From assembly GCA_021151665.1 (NCBI GenBank), contig JAGKWW010000016.1, positions 1 through 56,336 on the forward strand: 56,336 nucleotides of DNA. Direction: 5' to 3'. Made by a program: the position numbers and the translations under genes. Below are positions 9,060 to 18,916 of this stretch, piece after piece. The DNA is from Flavobacteriaceae bacterium (GTDB taxonomy: Bacteria > Bacteroidota > Bacteroidia > Flavobacteriales > Flavobacteriaceae). The notes beneath the pieces are model-generated. The model was given only the letters and a program-made list of their open reading frames with translations, did no database searches and was not told the origin of the DNA. Within the stretch, counting starts at the first letter, position 1; each line of letters starts with the position of its first letter.

Positions 9060-9548
9060 ATGAAAGTAGGAATAATAATGGGCAGCATCAGTGATATGCC
9101 CGTAATGCAGGAAGCCATCGATATATTAAAGGAGTTTGCCATTGAAACGGAAGTCGATATCGTATCGGCGCACCGCACTCCGGAAAAACTTTTCGAGTAC
9201 AGTAAAGACGCACATACCCGCGGCATTTCTGTGATAATTGCAGGGGCGGGCGGGGCAGCGCACCTACCCGGAATGGTAGCTTCTATGTCGCCACTGCCGG
9301 TGATAGGCGTACCGGTGAAATCCAGCAATTCCATCGATGGATGGGATAGTGTCCTTTCTATCCTGCAAATGCCGGGTGGCGTGCCTGTAGCCACCGTTGC
9401 GCTTAACGGTGCAAAGAATGCCGGCATACTGGCAGCACAGATCATCGGGAGCCATGATAAGAGCGTGCAGATGAAGATCCTTGCGTACAAGCATTCGCTA
9501 AAGGAAGCTGTAAACAAGGCATCGGCGCAGCTGAAAAACAAGGAATAG
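9060..9548 (+). CDS. purE: N5-carboxyaminoimidazole ribonucleotide mutase
   Basis: This is class I PurE, which converts N5-CAIR to CAIR in the cytoplasm in concert with PurK. The 162-residue length is normal. Motifs seen are GSISDMPVMQEA at residues 7-18, SAHRTPEKLFEY with the catalytic His, IIAGAGGAAHLPGMVAS, and PVIGVPV. It is translated from the purK transcript. The promoter of the next gene overlaps its last codons. Confidence 0.95.
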   Translation: MKVGIIMGSISDMPVMQEAIDILKEFAIETEVDIVSAHRTPEKLFEYSKDAHTRGISVIIAGAGGAAHLPGMVASMSPLPVIGVPVKSSNSIDGWDSVLSILQMPGGVPVATVALNGAKNAGILAAQIIGSHDKSVQMKILAYKHSLKEAVNKASAQLKNKE

Positions 9549-9562
9549 TTTTTGTAACTTTG
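9531..9562 (+). promoter_or_regulatory. Promoter of the toxin-antitoxin pair (CTG-N21-TAACTTTG)
   Basis: TAACTTTG at 9555-9562 matches TAnnTTTG exactly and sits just after the purE stop, 17 bases before the antitoxin ATG. A CTG at 9531-9533 is at -33 distance (21-base spacer) and differs from TTG at one position. The toxin-antitoxin unit therefore probably has its own promoter. Confidence 0.5.
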
Positions 9563-9579
9563 GTAAAAAAGCAAATGTT

Positions 9580-9810
9580 ATGGACATTCAAACCTCAAAA
9601 ATAGAATTGGCAAAAATGATACTGGAAATTGAGGATTATGCTACACTCAACAAAGTGCTGACGTTTTTGCGTTCGGAAACTTCACTCTCAGAGATACAAA
9701 AGCACCTTTTAGATAAAGCTTTGGAGCAAATTGAGCTCGGGCAGGCTAAGCCACATGATATTGTTATGGCGGAAACAAGGCAGAGGTATCCACAGTATTT
9801 CAACAAATGA
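9580..9810 (+). CDS. Antitoxin-like protein of a type II toxin-antitoxin pair
   Basis: A 76-residue, mostly helical protein with no recognised DNA-binding motif. It reads like the small Bacteroidota antitoxins that precede RelE/ParE genes: an N-terminal helix SKIELAKMILEIEDYATLNKVL, a middle helix EIQKHLLDKALEQIELGQAKPH, then a short tail ending RYPQYFNK. Its stop codon overlaps the toxin start as ATGA, a coupling typical of these modules. The function is inferred from the partner and layout, not from a motif. The small antitoxin would bind and neutralise the toxin and may repress the shared promoter. Confidence 0.65.
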   Translation: MDIQTSKIELAKMILEIEDYATLNKVLTFLRSETSLSEIQKHLLDKALEQIELGQAKPHDIVMAETRQRYPQYFNK

Positions 9811-10097
9811 ACATAGTATGGTCTCCGTTAGCGCAAATTGACTATTGGCTTAACATTGAATTTCTGGAGACTCACTGGACCGAGAAGGAAGTTTTTACAT
9901 TTATAGACCAAACTGACCATACCATTAACCTCATCGCCAGCGATAATGCAAGTTTTGTAAAAACAGGATATAAGAATGTTTATAAAGTGCCTATTGTGAG
10001 CCAAGTCTCGCTGTTTTACACTTGCGACGGAAATACTCTAACCTTGCTTCGATTCTGGAATAATTACCAAAATCCTGAAGAATTAAAACTACGATAA
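9807..10097 (+). CDS. RelE/ParE-family toxin
   Basis: A 96-residue protein with the RelE/ParE fold pattern. It has an N-terminal beta strand IVWSPLAQIDYW followed by two helices, then strands around VYKVPIVSQVSLFYTCDG. The C-terminal LTLLRFWNNYQNPEEL resembles the family ending LRVFDNRQDPEKL. Members either cleave mRNA on the ribosome or poison DNA gyrase; the sequence alone does not decide which. It begins inside the antitoxin stop codon, so translation is coupled. It is compact and intact. Confidence 0.75.
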   Translation: MNIVWSPLAQIDYWLNIEFLETHWTEKEVFTFIDQTDHTINLIASDNASFVKTGYKNVYKVPIVSQVSLFYTCDGNTLTLLRFWNNYQNPEELKLR

Positions 10098-10110
10098 CAG
10101 ATTTACATTG

Positions 10111-12138
<2,028 letters not shown>

Positions 12139-12170
12139 TATAATAGATCATAAGATTGTTTGAAATATGA

Positions 12171-12197
12171 GAAGCTGCCTAATTGCAGCTTCTTTTT
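12171..12197 (+). terminator. Rho-independent terminator after the M3 peptidase gene
   Basis: GAAGCTGC (12171-12178) pairs perfectly with GCAGCTTC (12185-12192) around a 6-base loop, followed by TTTTT. Confidence 0.85.
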
Positions 12198-12206
12198 ACA
12201 AATTAA

Positions 12207-12226
12207 ATTTCAATTATTTTTGAAAG
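12207..12226 (+). promoter_or_regulatory. Palindromic operator 1, over the -33 element of the GbsR-type regulator gene
   Basis: The inverted repeat ATTTCA-N8-TGAAAG matches a second site at 12775-12794 in 18 of 20 positions. Its right arm covers the TTTG -33 element of the regulator's own promoter, an ideal spot for self-repression. Binding by the regulator encoded at 12254 is inferred from position and from the repeat of the motif before the neighbouring operon. Confidence 0.6.
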
Positions 12227-12249
12227 TTTAAAAATATTCCCTACATTTG
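12219..12249 (+). promoter_or_regulatory. Promoter of the GbsR-type regulator gene (TTTG-N19-TACATTTG)
   Basis: TTTG at 12219-12222 and TACATTTG at 12242-12249 with a 19-base spacer form a complete match to the Bacteroidota consensus. The -7 element ends only 4 bases before the ATG at 12254, so the transcript may be leaderless or nearly so. Confidence 0.75.
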
Positions 12250-12253
12250 ATCT

Positions 12254-12757
12254 ATGGAATTTCGCGAAGCAAAAGATAAATTCATACAGGCATGGGGTGC
12301 TTTAGGCTCTCAATGGGGTATCAATAAAACGATGGCCCAGATACATGCCTTGCTGATGGTATCGGCTGAGGCGCTTTCTATGGAAGAGATTATGGAGGAG
12401 CTCCACATATCCCGCGGCAATGCAAGTATGAACCTGCGCGCGCTGATGGACTGGGGAATTGTATATAAAGAATATAAGCAGGGCGAGCGCAGGGAATTTT
12501 TTACTGCGGAAAAAGACCTGGACGAGCTTGCCGTAAAGATAGCCCGCGAACGCAGCAAACGCGAAATTAAGCCGGCACTGAAGGTGCTGAAGGAAGTATC
12601 GGCTATAAAGAATGCGAATACTGCTGAGACCAAACACTTCGCAGAGCAAACCCGCAAGCTGTATGACTTTGTCCTGAAGGCTGACAACATGATAGAAAAA
12701 GCAACAGAGTACAAAGACAACTGGCTGGCAAAGCTGGTGATGAAAATAATGCGATAA
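12254..12757 (+). CDS. GbsR/MarR-type winged-helix transcriptional regulator
   Basis: A 167-residue DNA-binding protein of the GbsR group. The N-terminal block KFIQAWGALGSQWGINKTMAQIHALL is the group's hallmark. A winged helix follows at about residues 40-95, with recognition helix ISRGNASMNLRALMDWG and wing region YKEYKQGERREFF. The C-terminal half is helical and probably dimerises. The ATG at 12254 must be the start, because the next Met (residue 28) would delete the hallmark. A palindrome sits over its promoter and a near copy precedes the next operon, so it likely represses both. Its effector is unknown. Confidence 0.85.
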   Translation: MEFREAKDKFIQAWGALGSQWGINKTMAQIHALLMVSAEALSMEEIMEELHISRGNASMNLRALMDWGIVYKEYKQGERREFFTAEKDLDELAVKIARERSKREIKPALKVLKEVSAIKNANTAETKHFAEQTRKLYDFVLKADNMIEKATEYKDNWLAKLVMKIMR

Positions 12758-12774
12758 AAAAATTTTAAAACTAT

Positions 12775-12794
12775 ATTTCAATTATTTCTGAAAT
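12775..12794 (+). promoter_or_regulatory. Palindromic operator 2, upstream of the DCC/SDR operon
   Basis: A perfect 6-base inverted repeat, ATTTCA-N8-TGAAAT, with the same centre (ATTATTTC) as operator 1 (ATTATTTT). An additional TGAAAT half-site occurs at 12806-12811. It overlaps the likely -33 region of the promoter at 12788-12816. Confidence 0.6.
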
Positions 12795-12816
12795 TTTAAT
12801 CATTATGAAATTTTTG
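12788..12816 (+). promoter_or_regulatory. Possible promoter of the DCC/SDR operon (CTG-N18-AATTTTTG)
   Basis: AATTTTTG at 12809-12816 matches 7 of 8 positions including TTTG. CTG at 12788-12790 is at -33 distance and lies inside operator 2. This leaves a leader of roughly 50 bases before the ATG at 12875. Confidence 0.4.
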
Positions 12817-12874
12817 TTCTGACAGTGATAATATACCAGAACCGGCCGCCGCAAACCTTTAAAAATCAAGCCAA

Positions 12875-13687
12875 ATGAAAACACTTGCCAATCACACCCT
12901 GATCTATGACGAAGACTGCCCGCTTTGCCAGGCGTACACCTCAACCTTTGTAAAAACCGGAATGCTGGATAGTGACGGGCGCAAATCGTATTCGGTTACA
13001 GTAACTAAAGCCCCTGAATATCTCGACATAGAGCGGGCAAAGAATGAAATAGCCCTTGTAGATACTGACCGCAGAATTGTGACCTACGGCATCGACAGTT
13101 TGCTAACCGTTATTGGCCACTCCTTTCCGCTGATAAAAAAGATCGGCTTCCTTTCTCCGGTCCATTACCTGCTCAAAAAGTTGTATTCTTTCATTTCGTA
13201 TAACCGGAAAGTGATCATCCCTGCGCGCGTTTCAGAAACAACTGCCGGATGCGAACCGGCGTTCAACTACCGTTACCGGATTGCTTACATCCTTACGGCT
13301 ACGCTTCTCACTTCGCTTATATTGTACACTTATTCACGCCATGTGCCTATGCCGCAAGGCGGTTACGTCCGGGAATTTCTCCTCGCCGCGGGGCAGATCG
13401 TATTTCAGTTGATATTCATGATGAAACAAGGGCGTGAAAGAGCCGTAAATTATATCGGCAACCTGATGACCGTATCATTTTGCGGTTCCCTGTTGCTATT
13501 GCCGATACTTATTATAAATAAATTCGCCCAACTGCCGAACGATGTTTTCCTCGGATGGTTCCTGGTTGTTGCTACCCTGATGTTCATTGAGCATCGTCGG
13601 CGGGTAAAGCTTCTTGCCATGCCGGGCATACTCACGTACAGCTGGATACTTTATCGGTTTCTTTTCTTAATCTTGTTATTTCTATAA
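12875..13687 (+). CDS. DCC-family (DUF393) thiol-disulfide-oxidoreductase-like membrane protein
   Basis: A 270-residue protein joining two parts. The N-terminal part starts LIYDEDCPLCQAYT, the DxxCPxC motif of the DCC family, a thioredoxin-like fold thought to exchange disulfides. From about residue 130 it has four or five hydrophobic segments (IAYILTATLLTSLILYTY, FLLAAGQIVFQLIFMM, FCGSLLLLPILIINKF, FLGWFLVVATLMFI, ILYRFLFLILLFL), so it is an inner-membrane protein. The C-terminal membrane domain is not typical of minimal DCC proteins. It shares a probable GbsR-type operator with the regulator upstream, and the next gene follows after 2 bases. The substrate and redox partner are unknown. Confidence 0.7.
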   Translation: MKTLANHTLIYDEDCPLCQAYTSTFVKTGMLDSDGRKSYSVTVTKAPEYLDIERAKNEIALVDTDRRIVTYGIDSLLTVIGHSFPLIKKIGFLSPVHYLLKKLYSFISYNRKVIIPARVSETTAGCEPAFNYRYRIAYILTATLLTSLILYTYSRHVPMPQGGYVREFLLAAGQIVFQLIFMMKQGRERAVNYIGNLMTVSFCGSLLLLPILIINKFAQLPNDVFLGWFLVVATLMFIEHRRRVKLLAMPGILTYSWILYRFLFLILLFL

Positions 13688-13689
13688 TC

Positions 13690-14601
13690 ATGAAAAAAAT
13701 TGTAATCGCCGCCGGCACCGGATTCTTAGGAAAAGTGCTTATCAGGCATTTCCGTGAAAAAACGGATGAGATTGTTGTCCTTACACGAGGCAACAATAAA
13801 GTTATAGATAATATACGATACGTTAACTGGGACGCACGCACCCCTGGTCTTTGGACAGCCGAACTGGAAGGTGCCGATGTGCTTATCAATCTGGCGGGGC
13901 GCTCTGTAGATTGCCGTTATACACCTGCGAACCGCCATGAAATCCTCACGTCAAGGATTGAAAGCACAAGCGTTTTGAACCGCGCGGTACTTCAGTGCAC
14001 GAATCCACCTAAGCACTGGCTCAACTCTTCAACCGCAACAATTTATCGCCATTCTGAAGACAAACAAATGGACGAAGCTAACGGCGAAATTGGCAGCGAT
14101 TTTTCGATGGATGTGGCAAAGGCATGGGAAAAGACATTCTTTAAAACAGAAACGCCGCTCACTATAAAAACAGCCCTCCGCACATCCATCGTTTTGGGCA
14201 GGGAAGGCGGCGCATTTCCGGCATTGCTGCGGCTTGCCAAATTGGGTGCCGGCGGAAGGCAGGGCAGTGGAAGGCAATTTATAAGCTGGATACATGAAGA
14301 AGATTTTGCACACGCGGTTGAATTCATCATTCAGGAGAAAATGCAGGGAGTTGTAAACGTGGTGGCACCTCACCCTGTGCGCAACGCCGATTTTATGGCC
14401 GCGCTCCGAAAAATAGCGAAAGTGCCGTTCGGCCTGCCGATGCCCGAATGGCTTTTGAAAGCAGGCGCCGCAGTTATCGGGACAGAAACCGAACTGGTGC
14501 TGAAAAGCAGAAATGTAATACCCAAGAGGCTTATAGAATTGGGATACACATTCAAATACAGCAACCTGCAAAGCGCCTTTAGAGCGCTTATACTCCGTTA
14601 A
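13690..14601 (+). CDS. TIGR01777-family NAD(P)-dependent epimerase/oxidoreductase
   Basis: A 303-residue extended short-chain dehydrogenase-like protein (SDR39U1/YfcH group). The Rossmann start is KKIVIAAGTGFLGKVLI (the GxxGxxG region). Next come the group's signatures LINLAGRSVDCRY and RIESTSVLNRAV, and a C-terminal DUF1731-like end (PKRLIELGYTFKYSNLQSAF). The usual active-site Tyr/Lys are not obvious, as is common in this group; the substrate is unknown. It starts 2 bases after the DCC gene, so translation is likely coupled. The 3' end overlaps the convergent UbiA-like gene by 14 bases. Confidence 0.8.
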   Translation: MKKIVIAAGTGFLGKVLIRHFREKTDEIVVLTRGNNKVIDNIRYVNWDARTPGLWTAELEGADVLINLAGRSVDCRYTPANRHEILTSRIESTSVLNRAVLQCTNPPKHWLNSSTATIYRHSEDKQMDEANGEIGSDFSMDVAKAWEKTFFKTETPLTIKTALRTSIVLGREGGAFPALLRLAKLGAGGRQGSGRQFISWIHEEDFAHAVEFIIQEKMQGVVNVVAPHPVRNADFMAALRKIAKVPFGLPMPEWLLKAGAAVIGTETELVLKSRNVIPKRLIELGYTFKYSNLQSAFRALILR

Positions 14602-15406
14602 CCAGGATCACCAACCCATACCAAAATATAGGAATGCTTTCCACCCAAAACAAGGTATAGTATTTATGGCGCGTCGGAGTGGCAAAGATGGTAAATAACG
14701 CTACTGCCCCAACCAATAGTATGTTGATATATAACTGATTCACATCTACAGAGCTTTTAAAGAATTCCAGGCAGTAGAACGGAATAAGCAGCAGGATGTT
14801 CAGGATCTTTGTACGCTTTACCCCTATTTGCTGCGGAATGGTTTTCAGATGCGGGTCATCTTCCTTCAGGTCTATGATCTCGAATATCAGGATGAGTACA
14901 ATGATGAGCAGGAAGCGCTGCACGAATTTGAGCCATGCGTCATTCTCTAAAGCGACACCGGCATTTACCAAAGGCAATACGGTTGTTACCCCCGCCCAGC
15001 AAAACGCAACCAGATAAATTTTAATACCGCTCCAGTTACGCAGGTTCTTTTGATTTGGAAAAAAAGGTACGGTGTACAAGGCTGTAAGAGCCAGTATGCC
15101 AATAGCGGTGAGCTGCGTTTTGTGTTTCAGCATAACGAAACAAATCCCCGCCCCAACAAGCGCCAGTGTACTGAGTGCTACTATAAGCTTTACCCGCCGC
15201 GAAGCTTTCCGCTTTACACGGAAAAGGCCGTCATACTTCATGAAGTTATAACTGAACATCGTTCCGCAAAAAGCAAAAATCGCCAACGGCCAATATACGT
15301 GCAGTTGGAACATGTGATACGTCATCAGCACAAGGCAAAGCACCGAGGCGGCAACGTGTATGCTCCCATATATATAGACCCTGAAAATGCGTGCTAGTAC
15401 CTCCAT
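14588..15406 (-). CDS. UbiA-like prenyltransferase-family membrane protein
   Basis: A 272-residue protein with about eight hydrophobic segments. It keeps weak versions of the two Asp-rich motifs of UbiA-type aromatic prenyltransferases: FSYNFMKYDGLFRVKR (about residues 50-65) and FEIIDLKEDDPHLKTIPQQI (about residues 178-198), the latter close to the family's D-x3-D...KTxPxxxG. Motif 1 has only one clear Asp instead of N-x3-D-x3-D, so activity is uncertain. It is a divergent family member whose substrate is not known. It is transcribed away from gcvP and overlaps the preceding operon tail to tail. Confidence 0.6.
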   Translation of the reverse strand: MEVLARIFRVYIYGSIHVAASVLCLVLMTYHMFQLHVYWPLAIFAFCGTMFSYNFMKYDGLFRVKRKASRRVKLIVALSTLALVGAGICFVMLKHKTQLTAIGILALTALYTVPFFPNQKNLRNWSGIKIYLVAFCWAGVTTVLPLVNAGVALENDAWLKFVQRFLLIIVLILIFEIIDLKEDDPHLKTIPQQIGVKRTKILNILLLIPFYCLEFFKSSVDVNQLYINILLVGAVALFTIFATPTRHKYYTLFWVESIPIFWYGLVILVNGV

Positions 15407-15540
15407 CCTGTAAAAATAATCAATATCACAAAAGACACCTCAAAATCATTGAACATTCACAAATTAGCATCTGTTGAGCGCGAAAAATTTGAATAATAAT
15501 CACTAAATTTACGCCTTTAAAAAACAACGCATATCTTTTC

Positions 15541-18387
15541 ATGAAAACAGATGCTTTTGCTTTAAGACACATAGGCCCAAGGGAAAACGACCTTCAGCAC
15601 ATGTACAAGACCATAGGTGTAGAATCTCTGGACCAACTGATATATGAAACCCTTCCGGATGACATCCGCCTGAAAGAGCCGCTGAAGCTTGACCCGGCGC
15701 TTACGGAATATGAATACCTGAACCACATCCTCGATCTGGGTAACAAAAACAAGCTGTACCGCAGCTACATCGGGTTAGGCTACCACCCAACTATTGTGCC
15801 TGCCCCTATCCAGCGAAATATATTTGAGAACCCGGGTTGGTACACGGCATATACGCCATACCAGGCCGAAATTGCACAGGGCCGCCTTGAGGCGCTGCTT
15901 AACTTCCAGACCACGGTAATTGAACTTACCGGAATGGAAATAGCCAACGCATCGCTTCTGGATGAAGGTACTGCCGCGGCCGAGGCCATGGCGCTTCTGT
16001 TTGATGTGCGTACCCGCGACCAGAAAAAAAATAACGCCAATAAGTTCTTCGTTAGCGAGGAGGTTTTACCGCAGACGCTCAGCGTGCTGCAAACACGTTC
16101 TACCCCTATTGGTGTAGAACTAGTAATAGGCAACCATGAGGAGTTTGATTTCTCTGAAGAGTTCTTCGGGGCCATCCTGCAATATCCGGGTAAGTTCGGC
16201 CAACTAACGGACTATACATCCTTTATCACGAAAGCGAAAGCAAAAGATATAAAAACAGCAGTAGCTGCCGATATTTTAAGCCTTACTATACTTAAGTCGC
16301 CCGGAGAAATGGGTGCTGATGTGGTGGTGGGAACGACACAGCGTTTTGGTATCCCGATGGGTTACGGAGGCCCGCACGCGGCTTTCTTTGCAACTAAAGA
16401 AGAGTACAAGCGCAGCATGCCGGGAAGGATCATCGGTGTTACGATTGATGTTAACGGAAACCGCGCGCTTCGTATGGCGCTTCAGACACGCGAGCAGCAC
16501 ATCAAGCGTGAAAAGGCTACCTCAAACATTTGTACCGCACAGGTACTGCTTGCGGTTATGGCGGGTATGTATGCGGTATACCACGGTCCGAAAGGGCTTC
16601 AGTACATTGCCAACAAAGTGCATGCTTCGGCTATAACAACGGCAGATGCACTTAACAAGCTCGGCGTTTACCAAACCAACACCGCTTTCTTTGACACGAT
16701 TGTTGTTAAGGCTGATGCCGCGAAAGTGAAAGCGGCCGCAGAAGCTAAAGGTATTAACTTCTATTATGTAGATGGCGAAACGATATCTATCTCATTCAAT
16801 GAAACGACATCGGTAAAAGATATTAATGACATCCTTTCGGTATTTGCAGAAGCTACCGGTAAAACGGCGGAAACTGTAAACGCGATCTCTGAAACTGCCA
16901 ACATCGGCGATCTTCAACGTACATCAGAGTACCTGAAGCACGACGTGTTCAACAAATACCACAGTGAAACAGCATTGATGCGTTATATTAAAAAGCTGGA
17001 GCGCATGGACCTTGCCCTGAATCATTCCATGATTTCGCTTGGATCGTGCACCATGAAGCTGAACGCAGCATCGGAAATGCTTCCGCTAAGCATGCCGCAA
17101 TGGAACAGCGTCCACCCGTTTGCACCTATAGACCAGGCAGAAGGGTATCAGCTTATGCTGAAAAAACTGGAGCAGCAGCTTAACGTGATCACCGGTTTTG
17201 CAGGAACTACGCTACAGCCTAACTCGGGCGCACAGGGTGAGTATGCCGGACTAATGGTAATACGCGCTTATCATGAGTCGCGTGGAGAAGGCCACAGAAA
17301 TATCGCGCTTATTCCTGCATCGGCACACGGAACCAACCCGGCTACCGCACATATGGCCGGCATGCAGGTAGTGGTGACCAAAACATCTGAAAACGGAAAT
17401 ATTGATGTGGAAGACCTAAGGGCGAAAGCTGAGCAGTACAAGGATAACCTTGCCTGCCTTATGGTAACATACCCATCAACCCACGGTGTTTATGAAGCAT
17501 CGATCATCGAAATAACAAAACTGATACACGATAACGGCGGCCAGGTATATATGGATGGCGCTAACATGAACGCGCAGGTTGGGCTTACCAATCCTGCTAC
17601 CATTGGCGCAGACGTATGCCACCTGAACCTGCACAAAACATTTGCAATCCCTCACGGTGGTGGTGGGCCTGGTGTTGGCCCTATCTGCGTAGCGGCACAC
17701 CTTGTACCGTTCCTGCCGGGCAACCCTGTGATTACTACAGGCGGCGATAAGGCTATTACAGCAATATCGGCGGCTCCATGGGGATCTGCACTGGTTTGCC
17801 TTATTTCTTATGGGTACATCACTATGTTGGGCGAAGAAGGGCTGACAAGCGCTACAAAGCACGCCATCCTGAATGCTAACTATATCAAGGAAAGGCTTTC
17901 CGGCCATTACGAAACACTTTATACCGGCGAAATGGGCCGTGCAGCGCATGAAATGATCATCGAATGCCGTCCGTTCAAGCAGAATGGCATCGAGGTAACC
18001 GATATTGCTAAGCGCCTTATGGACTACGGCTTCCACGCACCAACAGTATCCTTCCCTGTGGCAGGTACGCTGATGGTAGAGCCTACCGAGAGTGAGAACC
18101 TTGAGGAGCTGGACCGTTTTTGCGATGCGATGATCTCCATTCGTAAAGAGATAGAAGAGGCAACTGCTGACGATAAGAACAACGTACTGAAGAATGCCCC
18201 GCACACCCTTGCCATGCTAACCACAGACAGTTGGGATATGCCATACACCCGCGAGAAAGCCGCGTACCCACTAGAGTACCTGCACGAAAATAAATTCTGG
18301 CCGGGCGTGCGCCGCGTAGACGATGCCTATGGCGACAGGAACCTTGTTTGCTCCTGCGCGCCTATCGAGGCTTACATGGAAGAATAA
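15541..18387 (+). CDS. gcvP: Glycine dehydrogenase (decarboxylating), P-protein
   Basis: The P-protein of the glycine cleavage system, a PLP enzyme that decarboxylates glycine and passes the aminomethyl group to lipoyl H-protein. At 948 residues it is the long, fused form carrying both alpha- and beta-type halves. The N-terminal half starts RHIGPRENDLQHM. The PLP lysine is Lys699 in NLHKTFAIPHGGGGPGVGP, preceded by the conserved GEYAGL and SAHGTNPAT segments. gcvT and gcvH are not adjacent. The gene stands alone between the UbiA-like gene (divergent) and a palindromic terminator. A TAAATTTA at 15504-15511 might be its -7 element, but no -33 fits. Confidence 0.97.
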   Translation: MKTDAFALRHIGPRENDLQHMYKTIGVESLDQLIYETLPDDIRLKEPLKLDPALTEYEYLNHILDLGNKNKLYRSYIGLGYHPTIVPAPIQRNIFENPGWYTAYTPYQAEIAQGRLEALLNFQTTVIELTGMEIANASLLDEGTAAAEAMALLFDVRTRDQKKNNANKFFVSEEVLPQTLSVLQTRSTPIGVELVIGNHEEFDFSEEFFGAILQYPGKFGQLTDYTSFITKAKAKDIKTAVAADILSLTILKSPGEMGADVVVGTTQRFGIPMGYGGPHAAFFATKEEYKRSMPGRIIGVTIDVNGNRALRMALQTREQHIKREKATSNICTAQVLLAVMAGMYAVYHGPKGLQYIANKVHASAITTADALNKLGVYQTNTAFFDTIVVKADAAKVKAAAEAKGINFYYVDGETISISFNETTSVKDINDILSVFAEATGKTAETVNAISETANIGDLQRTSEYLKHDVFNKYHSETALMRYIKKLERMDLALNHSMISLGSCTMKLNAASEMLPLSMPQWNSVHPFAPIDQAEGYQLMLKKLEQQLNVITGFAGTTLQPNSGAQGEYAGLMVIRAYHESRGEGHRNIALIPASAHGTNPATAHMAGMQVVVTKTSENGNIDVEDLRAKAEQYKDNLACLMVTYPSTHGVYEASIIEITKLIHDNGGQVYMDGANMNAQVGLTNPATIGADVCHLNLHKTFAIPHGGGGPGVGPICVAAHLVPFLPGNPVITTGGDKAITAISAAPWGSALVCLISYGYITMLGEEGLTSATKHAILNANYIKERLSGHYETLYTGEMGRAAHEMIIECRPFKQNGIEVTDIAKRLMDYGFHAPTVSFPVAGTLMVEPTESENLEELDRFCDAMISIRKEIEEATADDKNNVLKNAPHTLAMLTTDSWDMPYTREKAAYPLEYLHENKFWPGVRRVDDAYGDRNLVCSCAPIEAYMEE

Positions 18388-18403
18388 GTAATCAAATTTT
18401 ACA

Positions 18404-18465
18404 GCCACGGATTTCGCTTTCACTAATTTCGGTTAGTGTGATTTGTGAAATCCGTGGCTTTTTTT
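18404..18465 (+). terminator. Large palindrome acting as terminator after gcvP (REP-like)
   Basis: A perfect 12-base stem, GCCACGGATTTC (18404-18415) with GAAATCCGTGGC (18447-18458), encloses a second stem CACTAA/TTAGTG (18421-18426/18433-18438) and is followed by TTTTTTT. The arms resemble the 'GTGAAATCCGTGGC' palindromes that I recall being scattered through Bacteroidota genomes, so it may be one copy of a dispersed element. The T tract ends 3 bases before the next ATG. Confidence 0.8.
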
Positions 18466-18468
18466 ATT

Positions 18469-18849
18469 ATGGATGATATAACAAAAATAGCCGATATCGA
18501 GCTGCTCATGAAAGCGTTTTATACGAAGCTTCTGGCCGATCCTGCCATTAGTTATATTTTTACCGATGTGGCAAAACTCGACCTCGAAACCCATCTGCCC
18601 CATCTGGCCGACTTTTGGGAACAGACACTTTTTTATCGCGGCACCTATCGTAAAAATGTTTTGCAGATACACCTCGACCTCAACGCAAAAGCGACGCTCA
18701 CAGATGAGCATTTTGCTATCTGGCTGAAGTATTTTCACCAGACAGTAAGTGAACTATTTTGTGGCCCGGTAGCTGAAATGGCAAAAACCCGTGCCGAATC
18801 TATCGCTACAGTAATGAAAATCAAGCTGAGAGTTAGAGCCCAAAAATAA
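18469..18849 (+). CDS. Group III truncated haemoglobin
   Basis: A 126-residue 2-over-2 globin that binds haem and probably handles O2, NO or related ligands in the cytoplasm. The group III pattern is visible: FWEQTLFYRGTY, a His in VLQIHLDL, then EHFAIWLKYFHQTVSELFCG carrying the proximal His (EHF). The ATG at 18469 (MDDITKI) gives the normal globin length; the upstream in-frame ATG at 18445 would sit inside the hairpin. The start lies right behind a strong terminator hairpin, with no visible promoter between. Expression may therefore depend on readthrough from gcvP or on an unrecognised promoter. Confidence 0.85.
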   Translation: MDDITKIADIELLMKAFYTKLLADPAISYIFTDVAKLDLETHLPHLADFWEQTLFYRGTYRKNVLQIHLDLNAKATLTDEHFAIWLKYFHQTVSELFCGPVAEMAKTRAESIATVMKIKLRVRAQK

Positions 18850-18870
18850 TATGCCTGCATAATATTTTTA

Positions 18871-18901
18871 TTGGTGTTAAAATTTATATTCATTAACTTA
18901 G
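18871..18901 (+). promoter_or_regulatory. Promoter of the KAS III-like gene (TTG-N20-TAACTTAG)
   Basis: TTG at 18871-18873, a 20-base spacer and TAACTTAG at 18894-18901 (7 of 8 matches) sit 15 bases upstream of the ATG at 18917. Confidence 0.55.
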
Positions 18902-18916
18902 TAGAAAAGAAAGTCA

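Noticed and set aside
15504..15511. TAAATTTA upstream of gcvP as a -7 element, and the gap as a glycine riboswitch
   Set aside because: No -33 element fits, and the 134-base gap shows none of the conserved helices expected of a glycine riboswitch.
17476..18204. A 242-codon frame antisense to gcvP
   Set aside because: The composition is that of a shadow frame and gcvP is intact with its PLP lysine region on the sense strand.
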